Assembly (NCBI RefSeq): GCF_029784135.1
Contig: NC_073746.1
Coordinates: 102,192,515-102,256,514, forward strand
Length of the DNA stretch: 64,000 bases
Reading direction: 5' to 3'
Source of the DNA: Toxorhynchites rutilus septentrionalis
Taxonomy: Eukaryota; Arthropoda; Insecta; Diptera; Culicidae
Shown: positions 43,701 to 49,097 of the stretch, piece after piece
How positions within the stretch are numbered: position 1 is the first letter of the stretch
How the letters are laid out: every line of letters starts with the position of its first letter
Notes under the pieces: generated by a model
The model's input: only the letters and a program-made list of their open reading frames with translations
Database searches by the model: none
Told to the model about the DNA's origin: nothing
Program-made: the position numbers and the translations under genes

Positions 43701-44142
43701 ACTTTTGAATAGATTAAGCTTAATGAAGTAATGGTATCGCAAAGAAGTTATTTTATATCTGTAGATCAGTTCGTTTTTTTGTTACACTGTTTTCTTAAAT
43801 AATCGACCAACTCGAGCCTATATAGGGGGATGAGGCGGACCTTCACTATACTATATTATATATGAAAGTGTGTGGAATCATGATGAATTTTTTTTATCGC
43901 AGAGTACCTTCTCCGCGGAAAGCACAATTCAGTCAAACTCAACCCTCACCAGTACAATCACAATCGGAAACATTCAATCCACCGCAACAACAACATCGGT
44001 ACTGACCAGCAACGTTTTGAATCGAACTTCACCGGACTACCCCAATATGGAATATCCCCCGGTCTTTGAGCCGGAAACGTACTCGCTGAGCGATCCCAGC
44101 ATGACGCTTCTCAAGCGTCGCCAAAACCATCAACAGAAATGA
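4645..44142 (+). CDS. cnk: connector enhancer of KSR (CNK) scaffold, ten coding exons
   Basis: Joined exons are 4645-4702, 14675-14838, 14904-15093, 18946-19049, 19125-19288, 19364-19506, 19566-20439, 20502-20773, 34447-37232 and 43903-44142. All introns are GT-AG and all phases match. The sum is 4995 nt, giving 1664 aa and TGA. Domains are SAM (about residues 6-74), CRIC (about 80-170), PDZ (about 203-285, with the carboxylate-binding loop DLGF at 213-216), an SH3 ligand PPVPPPRPKK near 672-681, PH (about 825-924), then a Ser/Asn-rich tail. This order is specific to CNK, a membrane-linked scaffold that joins RAF, KSR and Src-type kinases downstream of receptor tyrosine kinases and RAS. Length is close to the roughly 1.56 kb-residue fly protein. 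Y1309 in GYELIS fits a Src-type SH2 site and may match the regulatory Tyr known in fly CNK (inference). Only ATG-initiated frames support the start. Undetected alternative exons remain possible in the long introns. Confidence 0.93.
5189..6221 (-). mobile_element. 5'-truncated I-type LINE in cnk intron 1
   Basis: Bases 5201-6209 match the 3' end of the full-length LINE at 48721-54715 with roughly a dozen differences per kb by eye. The piece starts with the A-tail (a T-run here), then the 3'UTR and the end of ORF2 (5574 to about 6209, open), including the RNase H residues VPSHCSIPGNERADSLAK. A 12-bp target duplication CAATGATGTATT flanks it at 5189-5200 and 6210-6221, direct proof of target-primed insertion. 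It is antisense to cnk. Confidence 0.92.
6222..6265. repeat. short dispersed repeat, second copy at 45235
   Basis: AGAGGCAAATGAACTGCA and AAGCCTCTTAAA recur at 45235-45280 with a few changes. Too short to classify. Its GAGGC and GCCTC ends can pair. Confidence 0.45.
6266..8436. other. cnk intron 1, unannotated part
   Basis: No coding signal. Near 7050-7080 a scrap (CCAAGACACGACCGCATTG) matches the ends of the repeat family at 17564 and 29396. A C-run lies at 7561-7570. Confidence 0.4.
8444..8676 (-). mobile_element. tRNA-derived SINE (Feilai-type)
   Basis: Reading leftward, there is a Pol III A box at about 8664-8646 and a near-perfect B box GGTTCGATTCC at 8622-8612. The body is shared with 48051-48341 and 26232-26395, and the tail is TTC-rich on the + strand. 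ACGTGAA at 8437-8443 and 8677-8683 is a likely target duplication. The name Feilai-type is an inference from the class known in Aedes. Confidence 0.75.
8700..10319. other. cnk intron 1, unannotated part
   Basis: No gene. The stretch near 9940-10000 (GAGAACCTGAGCTGAGGGT, CAAAGCTCCTA) has a diverged second copy at 59585-59630. Confidence 0.4.
10320..10560 (+). repeat. dispersed repeat, inverted copy at 13140-13385
   Basis: Matching blocks include CAAGGGAACCACG, AGAGGCGACC, TCATTCAGTGTG, and CAGGTCAATCACGGAGAGCAAC near its right end. The other copy is the reverse complement. Class unknown. Transcribed together in intron 1 they could pair across 2.6 kb. Confidence 0.65.
10561..12889. other. cnk intron 1, unannotated part
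   Basis: No gene or class of element recognised. Frames such as 12315-12602 have no family resemblance. Confidence 0.4.
12890..13075. repeat. dispersed repeat, second copy at 3570-3760
   Basis: Same diverged blocks as the copy upstream of cnk. Confidence 0.45.
13140..13385 (-). repeat. inverted copy of the 10320-10560 repeat
   Basis: It begins GTAGTTGCTCTCCGTGATTG, the reverse complement of the other copy's right end, and ends near GGGTCGCCCCTATAACGTGG. Confidence 0.65.
13386..14674. other. cnk intron 1, 3' part
   Basis: No supported feature apart from the acceptor of exon 2 at 14674. Confidence 0.4.
14675..14838 (+). CDS. cnk: cnk exon 2: rest of SAM domain
   Basis: The acceptor GCAG is at 14671-14674 and the donor TTC|GTAAGT at 14838/14839. 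It completes the split Gly and encodes GLDNSMYHYVQSF through VEYLKNF, which are SAM helices 2-5. The intron before it is nearly 10 kb. Confidence 0.93.
14904..15093 (+). CDS. cnk: cnk exon 3: CRIC domain, first half
   Basis: It follows a 65-nt intron ending CCATAG. It encodes NYNLDKENLQ through GWLDRAPFRG, the CNK-specific CRIC region rich in leucine helices. The donor GAG|GTAACA follows 15093. Confidence 0.92.
15927..16783 (+). mobile_element. non-autonomous Helitron inside the foldback
   Basis: It begins TCTTCTATATAAATAAAAATGG-like (5' TC) and ends GGGTCAGCTAG (3' CTAG), lying exactly between an A (15926) and a T (16784), as Helitrons do. Removing it restores AGCATATTTACTATA, which pairs with the opposite arm near 15711-15725, so the arm itself serves as the empty site. 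The interior has GTCTGTCTGTCTG and repeats of the GGCTGCCATACAAATGAAAC unit also found at 26875-27984. No Rep/Hel coding. Confidence 0.8.
17564..18767. mobile_element. DNA element with imperfect inverted ends, nested in the right arm
   Basis: The foldback's right arm breaks at TTTGAG (17558-17563) and resumes at TCAAAAATA (18768). The left arm has TTGACTCAAG uninterrupted at this point, so 17564-18767 is an insertion. Its ends carry GGACGTAGGACTACG (17591) and the inverted TTGTCCTACG (18758). The left end resembles 29396 onward, and the block TAGCTCTGTTCGGGAAAGCA near 18499 matches 31150, so it is one family with the 29396-31330 repeat. No intact coding. Confidence 0.65.
18946..19049 (+). CDS. 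cnk: cnk exon 4: CRIC domain, middle
   Basis: The acceptor CTTAG ends at 18945. It encodes QLRFDELRKQIMKLG and on to VKPVET. The donor ACG|GTGAGT follows 19049. The preceding intron is almost filled by a foldback element. Confidence 0.92.
19125..19288 (+). CDS. cnk: cnk exon 5: end of CRIC and start of PDZ
   Basis: Acceptor GGCAG. It encodes IHIVADKMAKIADYI, then SLDLVTLKKRESDLGFLVMP, which is PDZ strand 1, the binding loop and strand 2. The donor CAG|GTGATT follows 19288. Confidence 0.92.
19364..19506 (+). CDS. cnk: cnk exon 6: PDZ core
   Basis: Acceptor GTGTAG. It encodes IAEIKFNSPAHNSGKVEEGD through VLVQLQESPP, the PDZ core with the typical EEGDEIVQIN turn. The donor CCAG|GTATGT follows 19506. 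Confidence 0.92.
19566..20439 (+). CDS. cnk: cnk exon 7: end of PDZ and linker
   Basis: Acceptor TTTCAG. It finishes the PDZ (VLLTLKKRPK), then a basic YIKPYRLPSKKRS stretch and an acidic/serine-rich linker. The 3' end is set at GCGAG|GTTCGA because only this phase joins exon 8. That donor is weak, and the frame stays open across the 62-nt intron for a while, so intron retention could be an isoform. Confidence 0.85.
20502..20773 (+). CDS. cnk: cnk exon 8: linker with conserved basic block
   Basis: The acceptor is a T-run followed by CAG. It encodes NADQAKTSDSQ, then an Asn-rich run and PIPMQRQISRETNITEAI followed by NREMVKRGRLDKSHSTP. The donor GATG|GTAGGT follows 20773. The next intron is 13.7 kb. 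Confidence 0.88.
20774..21211. other. cnk intron 8, 5' end
   Basis: AT-rich with a short palindrome around 21018-21075 (TCTGTAATCTACCTTACTA and its complement region). No gene. Confidence 0.4.
21785..23973. mobile_element. hAT-type non-autonomous element inside MITE M
   Basis: The ends are CAGGGATGGTAAAAA (left) and the inverse of CAAGGATGGAAAACA (right). An 8-bp duplication CTTATAAT flanks it (21777-21784 and 23974-23981), the hallmark of hAT elements. About 2.2 kb with no transposase. It contains a decayed piece of the I-type LINE 3' end (23377-23515). The remaining interior is unrecognised. Confidence 0.75.
23377..23515 (-). mobile_element. decayed LINE 3'-end fragment
   Basis: AATCAAGGTCT, CGTGTTCGATGTCGT and CCTTGGCCA match the ORF2 end of the LINE at about 5626-5770, with heavy decay. 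Confidence 0.6.
24514..24688 (+). repeat. 5' LTR
   Basis: Begins TGTAGTGTTCACACC and ends CTCAACGCAACA. Contains AATAATAAA near its middle, a possible poly(A) signal. Confidence 0.9.
25660..25834 (+). repeat. 3' LTR
   Basis: Same 175 bases as the 5' LTR, with no difference seen. Confidence 0.9.
25868..26231. other. cnk intron 8, AT-rich spacer
   Basis: Includes a TATATA-rich stretch at about 26130-26215. No gene. Confidence 0.4.
26232..26395 (-). mobile_element. SINE body fragment without tRNA head
   Basis: AATGGCATTAACTTCTCAGA and GCCTTGAATGTTTTCTGAG match the body of the SINE at 48051-48341. The Pol III boxes are missing. Confidence 0.6.
26396..26874. other. cnk intron 8, unannotated spacer
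   Basis: No supported feature. Confidence 0.4.
26875..27984 (+). mobile_element. non-autonomous Helitron with internal tandem repeats
   Basis: Begins TCTGTATATATAAAAATGG and ends CCGGGTTAGCTAG, followed by T. The interior is six or so copies of a 135-155 bp unit with GGGGGCTGCCATACAAATGA (near 27035, 27175, 27315, 27470, 27755, 27895). A second head-like block (AAAAATGGAGTGATGTCTG) at 27606 shows internal duplication. No coding. Confidence 0.75.
27985..28769. other. cnk intron 8, unannotated spacer
   Basis: No gene. TTCAAAGTTTT occurs twice (28416 and 28559). Confidence 0.35.
28770..29395. repeat. relative of the foldback family at 46060-47825
   Basis: Shares CTCATAACTTTTGAACTACTG, GATTCAGATGATCGA, and the block around GTCTCGGAACCAAGGGCGCC with units inside 46200-47700. 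Confidence 0.6.
29396..31335 (-). mobile_element. decayed transposon with a gag-like ORF1 relic
   Basis: The left end GTTGTGTCCAAGATACGACC and the right part (AGCTCTGTTCGGGAAAGCAC at 31152) pair with the element at 17564-18767. On the minus strand, a frame from about 30826 reads MSKKKRKASSSPAKKRT, hits one TAA, and continues to 30434 with IKLPPLVVKAVALDTLISEF and ASIGVTAEYKLCG. This pattern resembles the start of gag-like ORF1 proteins of insect non-LTR elements (weak inference). Nothing else of an element was read. Confidence 0.4.
31580..31905 (+). pseudogene. Tc1/mariner transposase fragment
   Basis: GVIGPDSFEDDAGE and HKLEEYMCTSI resemble the segment between the first and second catalytic Asp of the transposase at 32202-33128. 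Broken and short. Confidence 0.45.
31906..33430 (-). mobile_element. old LINE 3' end, split by a Tc1/mariner element
   Basis: 31906-32086 and 33236-33285 match the LINE 3'UTR (TTTTTACAGGCTCAGTTACA; GGGATATAAGGATAT). The transposon 32087-33235 sits between. Sequence past about 33290 is not matched with confidence. Confidence 0.65.
32087..33235 (+). mobile_element. Tc1/mariner element with deleted transposase
   Basis: TA-flanked. The inverted ends are CAGGGTTTTCCA at 32089 and its inverse ending at 33233, with CCGAAAGTA further in on both sides. The transposase remains run from ATG 32202, with TAA at 32253, a frameshift near 32420, an open stretch to 32854 holding the first catalytic Asp (FSDEAHFEL), and an end at 33128 holding the third acidic residue (SRSCDLNPLDFFLWG). 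The segment with the second Asp is missing at about 32850. Confidence 0.85.
33450..34150 (-). pseudogene. mariner transposase relic
   Basis: The minus strand at 33700-33770 reads DENIGSVGHPPYSSDLEPDFFLFPNIK, which resembles the HPPYSPDLAP-DFFLFP block around the third Asp of mariner transposases. The surrounding sequence is decayed. Confidence 0.6.
34292..34315. repeat. CA microsatellite upstream of cnk exon 9
   Basis: About 11 CA units, 131 nt before the exon 9 acceptor. CA runs in this position can affect splicing in animals, but no effect is shown here. Confidence 0.85.
34447..37232 (+). CDS. cnk: cnk exon 9: SH3 ligand, PH domain, long tail
   Basis: The acceptor TTTCAG ends at 34446, just after a CA repeat. 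The class II SH3 ligand PPVPPPRPKK is near 34490. The PH domain (IQGHLYRRTK, the WAKYYFVL strand, the C-terminal helix QWMEYIKQATLKG) lies at about 34950-35251. The rest is Ser/Asn/Gly-rich, with a VTPDYAQSFKLDDED block and DFGYELISGDDAF near 36390-36430. The donor AAG|GTAAGT follows 37232. Confidence 0.93.
37316..40480 (-). mobile_element. decayed LINE related to the full-length copy, with internal deletions
   Basis: Reading leftward: ORF1 nucleic-acid-binding part at about 40400-40170 (YILPQDVEIVGVVT), a broken Cys-His region near 39900-40020, the ORF2 start near 39480 (cf. LQWNC), an endonuclease scrap near 39140, the RT block at 38487-38215 (LDIRGAFDSVSR and VGLPQGSCLSPFLY), and the C-terminal part at 37947-37639 (DVSRDFIRVMSRLMSNH). 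The RNase H region is largely gone. Antisense to cnk, in intron 9. Confidence 0.7.
40600..41007 (+). mobile_element. Helitron remnant
   Basis: GGGGGCTGCCATACAAATGA and AAGCAAATGGAACC match the tandem unit at 26875-27984. TTCTACAATTACATATTGAC matches 16588. Confidence 0.55.
41008..41300 (+). mobile_element. 5' end of a second Helitron type
   Basis: Begins TCTTCTATATATATAAATAA then AAAATGGATTACAGAATGTG, a Helitron-like 5' end different from the CTGTCTGTCTG type. No CTAG-type 3' end was pinned down, so the right border is arbitrary. Confidence 0.4.
41301..43199. other. cnk intron 9, unannotated part
   Basis: No gene. 41845-41880 (GCGGAGATTTTAAATCTTACGA) echoes 31090 in the gag-like repeat. The rest is unrecognised. 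Confidence 0.35.
43240..43328 (-). mobile_element. probable second tRNA-derived SINE type
   Basis: The reverse strand has an A-box-like TAGCCACATTGGTTG and a worn B-box-like GTGAGTTCAAAAATTC 30-odd nt later, starting GGGGGTCTCC. No complete tRNA fold is expected. Confidence 0.4.
43903..44142 (+). CDS. cnk: cnk exon 10: C-terminus and stop
   Basis: The acceptor ATCGCAG gives the phase-0 join. It encodes 79 residues, Ser/Thr-rich, then PDYPNMEYPPVFEPETYSL and a basic end, with TGA at 44140-44142. The stop is followed by C and by 17 more open codons (see findings). Confidence 0.87.
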   Translation, partial: STFSAESTIQSNSTLTSTITIGNIQSTATTTSVLTSNVLNRTSPDYPNMEYPPVFEPETYSLSDPSMTLLKRRQNHQQK

Positions 44143-44400
44143 CGAATCAAGGCCAGGCGTAGATTGGCCACGCTCCGGGAGCATGAATGTGGGTGAGTAG
44201 CATAAACCAACAGGCCAACTTTTGAAACACTAGATGATGATGCGATGTTATTCTGATGTTCACTATTAACGCAAGCACAAGCAACAGAATACACGAAAAC
44301 AATGATATTATATTCTTATGGTAGGTTGTACTCGTATATACATATAAATAAAATGTTGAACATTTCCGATAAACATAAAGGTGCTGTAAAATTGTTTTAT
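44143..44400 (+). terminator. cnk: cnk 3'UTR with poly(A) signal
   Basis: AATAAA at 44347-44352 is followed by a GT/T-rich stretch, a good cleavage site about 220 nt past the stop. A second AATAAA at 44952-44957 could serve a longer 3'UTR. Confidence 0.5.
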
Positions 44401-46059
44401 ATTGGTTTGTTTACAAACGATGATATATATTTAGAAAATACAAACACTTATTTATAATTGAAATGACGCACTAAAACATCATAAAGTATATTTAGAGAAA
44501 AAAAAACATATGTATATTTAAACCTACATGATATATCAATTGTGATCCCCTAATAGTTATCGTATTTTTATATTAATTCTATGGATAATTGGTTTTCGAT
44601 TGAAGAAAAAAAATACGCGAGATTTTTTTATATTTTCGAAAGATTACATTGGCCCACGTTGCGAATCGTCTATTTTAGATAATCATTCAATCTACTTACT
44701 TTAATCGAACTAGAAACCTACTATTGAATGTATCTGCATGATATGTAACTGTACCCGCGCTTTTGAAACATTCCTAGAGAAAACAGGCTACCCGCGTAAG
44801 AGGTCGAACGATGTTGTGTAGAAGCGAATGTGTTGTGACGGTTTGCCAGGCTATTCTACCCTTTATCACGTGTTATAAATGCCGATAATTCTCATATAGT
44901 AGATAGATACCGTAAGACGAATAGTGCCTTATTAGTGATTGAGTTACGAATAATAAACCAGTTGAGTGTTACAGTTTTTAAATTGAGAACAAGGTTGGTT
45001 GCACTGTTTAACGATGACATCCCTCATGTCAACCAATTTTTGATTTTTGGTACCCAGTATTATAAATATTCGAATTTTACATTATTATGACGCTCTAGTG
45101 AACTATTATTACTATTACTATTTTAGAGTTTTTGCAGCTCTCAGCTTTAAGCTGGAAACTTTGAACTTTACACTCCTGGGCTTGTTTTTATTCCTTCATC
45201 TATATTAATAAAGTTTCTTAGTTTCTTCGGTATAGAGGCGAATGAACTGAGATGTTTCAAGCCTCTTAAAGACAAAATAAGAAGAAGAAAGTTTCTTCGC
45301 AATCGTTTTTTTTTGTTTGAGATGATTCAAGAACCTGCTCAGAATATCATCCACAATGATCTCACGATCCCAGTATAACTTGTGACATCTATTCTCAAAA
45401 ATCGAATCCAGAACATCCATCAAACTGAGTTTTGATGCTAGCTGCTGAAAAGAATCCTAGCTACCAAGGTACGTATATGATAAGGTAGTCTGGACTGACT
45501 AGTGCATCAGAGGCATCAGTGAGCGTAAAGATAATCTATTTAGATTTTCTTCCTAATCAAAACCTAGGGTAAATTGTGGTTCGGTCATTCGAATTTTAGC
45601 TTCCTGAAGCTCTCTGTAGCTCTCCGATATCTCCTGCAGTAGTGCTTGAACTAAGCTATCAAAACCGGCTCTCATTGGGTTTTACATTAGAGATGCTGAC
45701 GGTGCTGCTCCCGATTTCCTTTGACGGAATATCCCTCTCGGGATAGTCATGTTTCGTCCCATTAGCAAACTGGAATGATTCCGTGGATGTTATAGATGTT
45801 TTTACTGAATTCAACTCTTGCTTGATGTCAGACCTTCGACGAGTCGTCCGATTTTGATTTCCCGAGGCATGAAAATCGTTGGCCTTTCTGACAGTAGAAA
45901 TAGCTAAGAATAAACAGTTTTGTGTGCTAATTGTTTAACCCTTTGCGGTCGTATTAAATTTGGACATGGGTGTCGTACTGGTCGGAATCATTTTTCCTTG
46001 AAAAAGCAGTGATACATGCAAGATTATGAAAAATAAATTTATTTTTTAGTTTTTTGTAA
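44401..46059. other. spacer downstream of cnk
   Basis: AT-rich. It contains the short repeat at 45235-45280 and no recognisable gene. Confidence 0.4.
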
Positions 46060-47825
46060 ACTATATATATATATACCGCCATTCCGTGCCAAACCGATAC
46101 AGTAGTTCTCAAATTTTCATCAAAAGTGGTAGTTTTGTTCTTTATAGCAAATTATTAAACCCGTATTTTTTTTTTTTGTTAGGGTGAAATGTTCAACATT
46201 TTCATTTTAGGGTGGTCCGAAATATTGACGTTTTCCCCTTTTTCCAAAAATGACATTTTTCAAAAACTCATAACTTGTGAACTACTGAACTGATTTAGAC
46301 GGTCGATATATCAAATTGAAGCTAATTAGCTAGCTAGCTTAACTTGGAAAAATGCTGCGCTCGCAAAAAAATCAGGTTTTGGTTTTGTCAATATTGATTG
46401 TATTTGTTTTTTATAGTTTTCATGTTCTCGGGACATTATGGCATTATATTTTTGATATTTTTAGTAGAAAGCTGGGGATTTTTCACATAACATATCCCGA
46501 AACCAGGGAGGCTTATTTTCGTTGTTGAGTTATAATTTTTCAAAATTACGCGATGGTTTTTGGTTTCGATGGCCTTTTTTCCCAAAAATGATTTTTTTTT
46601 CAAAAATTTTTTATTTTTGAAATACTGGACCGATTCAGATGATCGATATATCAAATAAAGCCTACTAGCTAGCCTTTTTTTTGAAAAAATAATACACTTG
46701 GATTATAGCCACATACATTCAATCTAGTCGCATAGAAATATTGAACGAAAACTGAAAACACTTTGAAAAATCATAACTTAAAAACGAAAAATAACACCTC
46801 TCTGGTATTCGGATATATTATGTGGGGAAAAGCTCAGCTTTCAGAAAAAAATATGGCTCCCATGGTCCCGAAACGATGTAAGCTATAAAAAAACAAATAT
46901 AATCAATAATTACGACAACAAAATCCGTTTTTATTTAGAGTGTAAGATTTTTTTCAAACAAGACCAGCCCATTGGATTTAATTTGATATGTTGATCATCT
47001 GAATCGGTCCAGTACATCAAAAGTTATGATTTTTTTTGTAGTGGAATAAATAAGGAAAAATGATTTTTCGGACCATCGGTTAATTTTGAAAAATCATAAC
47101 TCAAAAACGAAAAAAAACGCCTACCTGATTTCGAGATATGTTATGTGAAAAATCCTCAGCTATCCAGAAAAATATAAAAAAATATAGCGCCTTTGGTCCC
47201 GAGACCATTAAAACTATAAAAAAAACAAATACAATCAATGATAATGAAAACATAATTCAAATTTTCTGCAACTGTAGTGTTTTTCCAAAAAGACCAGCTA
47301 ATTGGCTTTAATTTAATATGTCGAACATCTGAATTGGTCCAGTGGTTCGATAGTTATAAATTTTTGCAAAAAGTCATTTTTGTTAAAAATGCGAGAAAAT
47401 TGATTTTTCGGACCACCCTAAAATGGAAATGATCACCCTGACAAAAAAAAATAAAAAAATACAGAGAGGCGCTTTTTTGGTTTTTGAGTTATGATTTTTC
47501 AAAGTTAACCGATGGTTTGAAACATCAATTTATTCCTCTTTTTTCCAACACAAAAATTCATAACTTTTAATCTACTGGACCGATTCAGATGATTGACACA
47601 TAAAATTAAAGCCAATTAGATAGTCTTTTTTGAAAAATGGATTTTGATTTCGTAGAGCGTAGAGGAAAAAGTTTCGAACAACCCTAAAATGGAATTGGTC
47701 ACCCTACTGAAAAAATGAGAAAATACGGATATAACGTTCTGCGATAAAGAACAAAAGTACCATTTTTCACGAAAATCTGAGAACCACTATATCGGTTTGG
47801 CATGGAATGGTTGTATATATATGTT
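46060..47825. mobile_element. foldback-type element with repeated inner units
   Basis: The outer ends are inverted: CATTCCGTGCCAAACCGATA at 46080 pairs with TATCGGTTTGGCATGGAATG at about 47790. TTTATAGCAAATTATT near 46142, the TCACCCTA motifs, and CCACCCTAAAATGG (47412 and, inverted, 46207) lie inside. The interior repeats a unit with AACTCATAACTT and GATTCAGATGATCGATATATC in both orientations. No coding. Confidence 0.7.
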
Positions 47826-48050
47826 TATGTTTTATATGCAAATTATATTTTATTATTCGTCTTCGTGTGAAATTTTTCGAAACAGTCTCCAAGAGAACAT
47901 GAAGTATTCTACGCATAGCTGTCCCATGTCACTTTTTGACAATTTTCACTTTTATTCATAAAACGATATTTTTATGCCCAATCTTCCGGAAAAACACTTT
48001 GTTCCCAGTATTTCATAAAACAACATCAAGTTCAATTGTCCCATGTGGAT

Positions 48051-48341
48051 CTTCTTCTTCTTCTTGAATGGCGTTAACGTTCCCTGTGGAACTTTTGCCG
48101 TCTCAACGTATGCATTAACTAGCGTCATTTATTAATACTTAGTTGAGATTTTCTAAGCCAAATAACACGCCTTGAATGTATTCCGAGGGGCAAGCTCTAG
48201 AATACGCGTGATCACAGTGCAAGTCGAAGGAAATTTCTTTGACGAAAAAATCCCCCGGTTAGAACGGGAATCGAACCCGAACACCCGGCATGATAATGTG
48301 AGACGCTAACCACTCGGCCACGGGTGCACCTGCCTAGAATA
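48051..48341 (-). mobile_element. tRNA-derived SINE (Feilai-type)
   Basis: Minus-strand A box at 48320-48302, B box GGTTCGATTCC at 48277-48267, and a GAA-type tail (CTTCTTCTTCTTCTT on +). A 12-bp target duplication TCCCATGTGGAT lies at 48039-48050 and 48342-48353. Confidence 0.85.
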
Positions 48342-49097
48342 TCCCATGTGGATATTCTAGGCATAACTTTCCAATCATGAATTTTTGAGCCCGTAATCAA
48401 GATTGATTGATTCTTTTCACATTTCATTAACGCTAGAAAGACTGAAACTTTATATATACCTAGTTTGCCCAAAAGCAGTCAAAATGACTGTTTTGCGAAA
48501 GAATAAACAATATGTAAAGAAATTGGTTTTAAATTAATTTTCAATACTTTTTATATTGTTTACATTTATAAGACAAGTTATCAACAATGATAAAAATTAA
48601 TTAGGGAAAAAATTATGCATTATTATTTGTACATTTTTTTTACAAAGGAGAGTGGAAATATTTTTATGTGTAAATTTTCCCCAAGCATACTTTTGACTTT
48701 TTTATCATTATCATTTGTATTTTTTTTTTTTTTATTAAATCGTTTATTTTTACAGGCTCAGTTACATAAGTTTAAAGGAGCCAAACTCCTATCTGTATTG
48801 TTACAAGTATATATAATCATTTTTCATTAATTCTAGTGTTAATGAAGTAGAGAACCGATTACTCGCGGTTTGCTCGAGTTTAGAAGGGTGACATTTTTTT
48901 TCAGGAAAAGGAAGGGATATAAGGATATGTTGACAATGTTCACACTCACATTCGCACTCCCATTCATCATACTCAATTCTTAAGCCTATCTTATATCTAA
49001 TATGTATTTACATTTCACCTTATTCTATTGTTAGTAAGAAGGGATTTAATTTCTCGCGAAGGAAAAGGAAAAGGAAAATATAAGGATATAAGGACAA

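Noticed and set aside
46436..46654. 72-codon minus frame, and similar frames across 58-61 kb
   Set aside because: They lie in foldback repeats and are rich in Lys/Asn/Phe from A/T runs. No protein signal.
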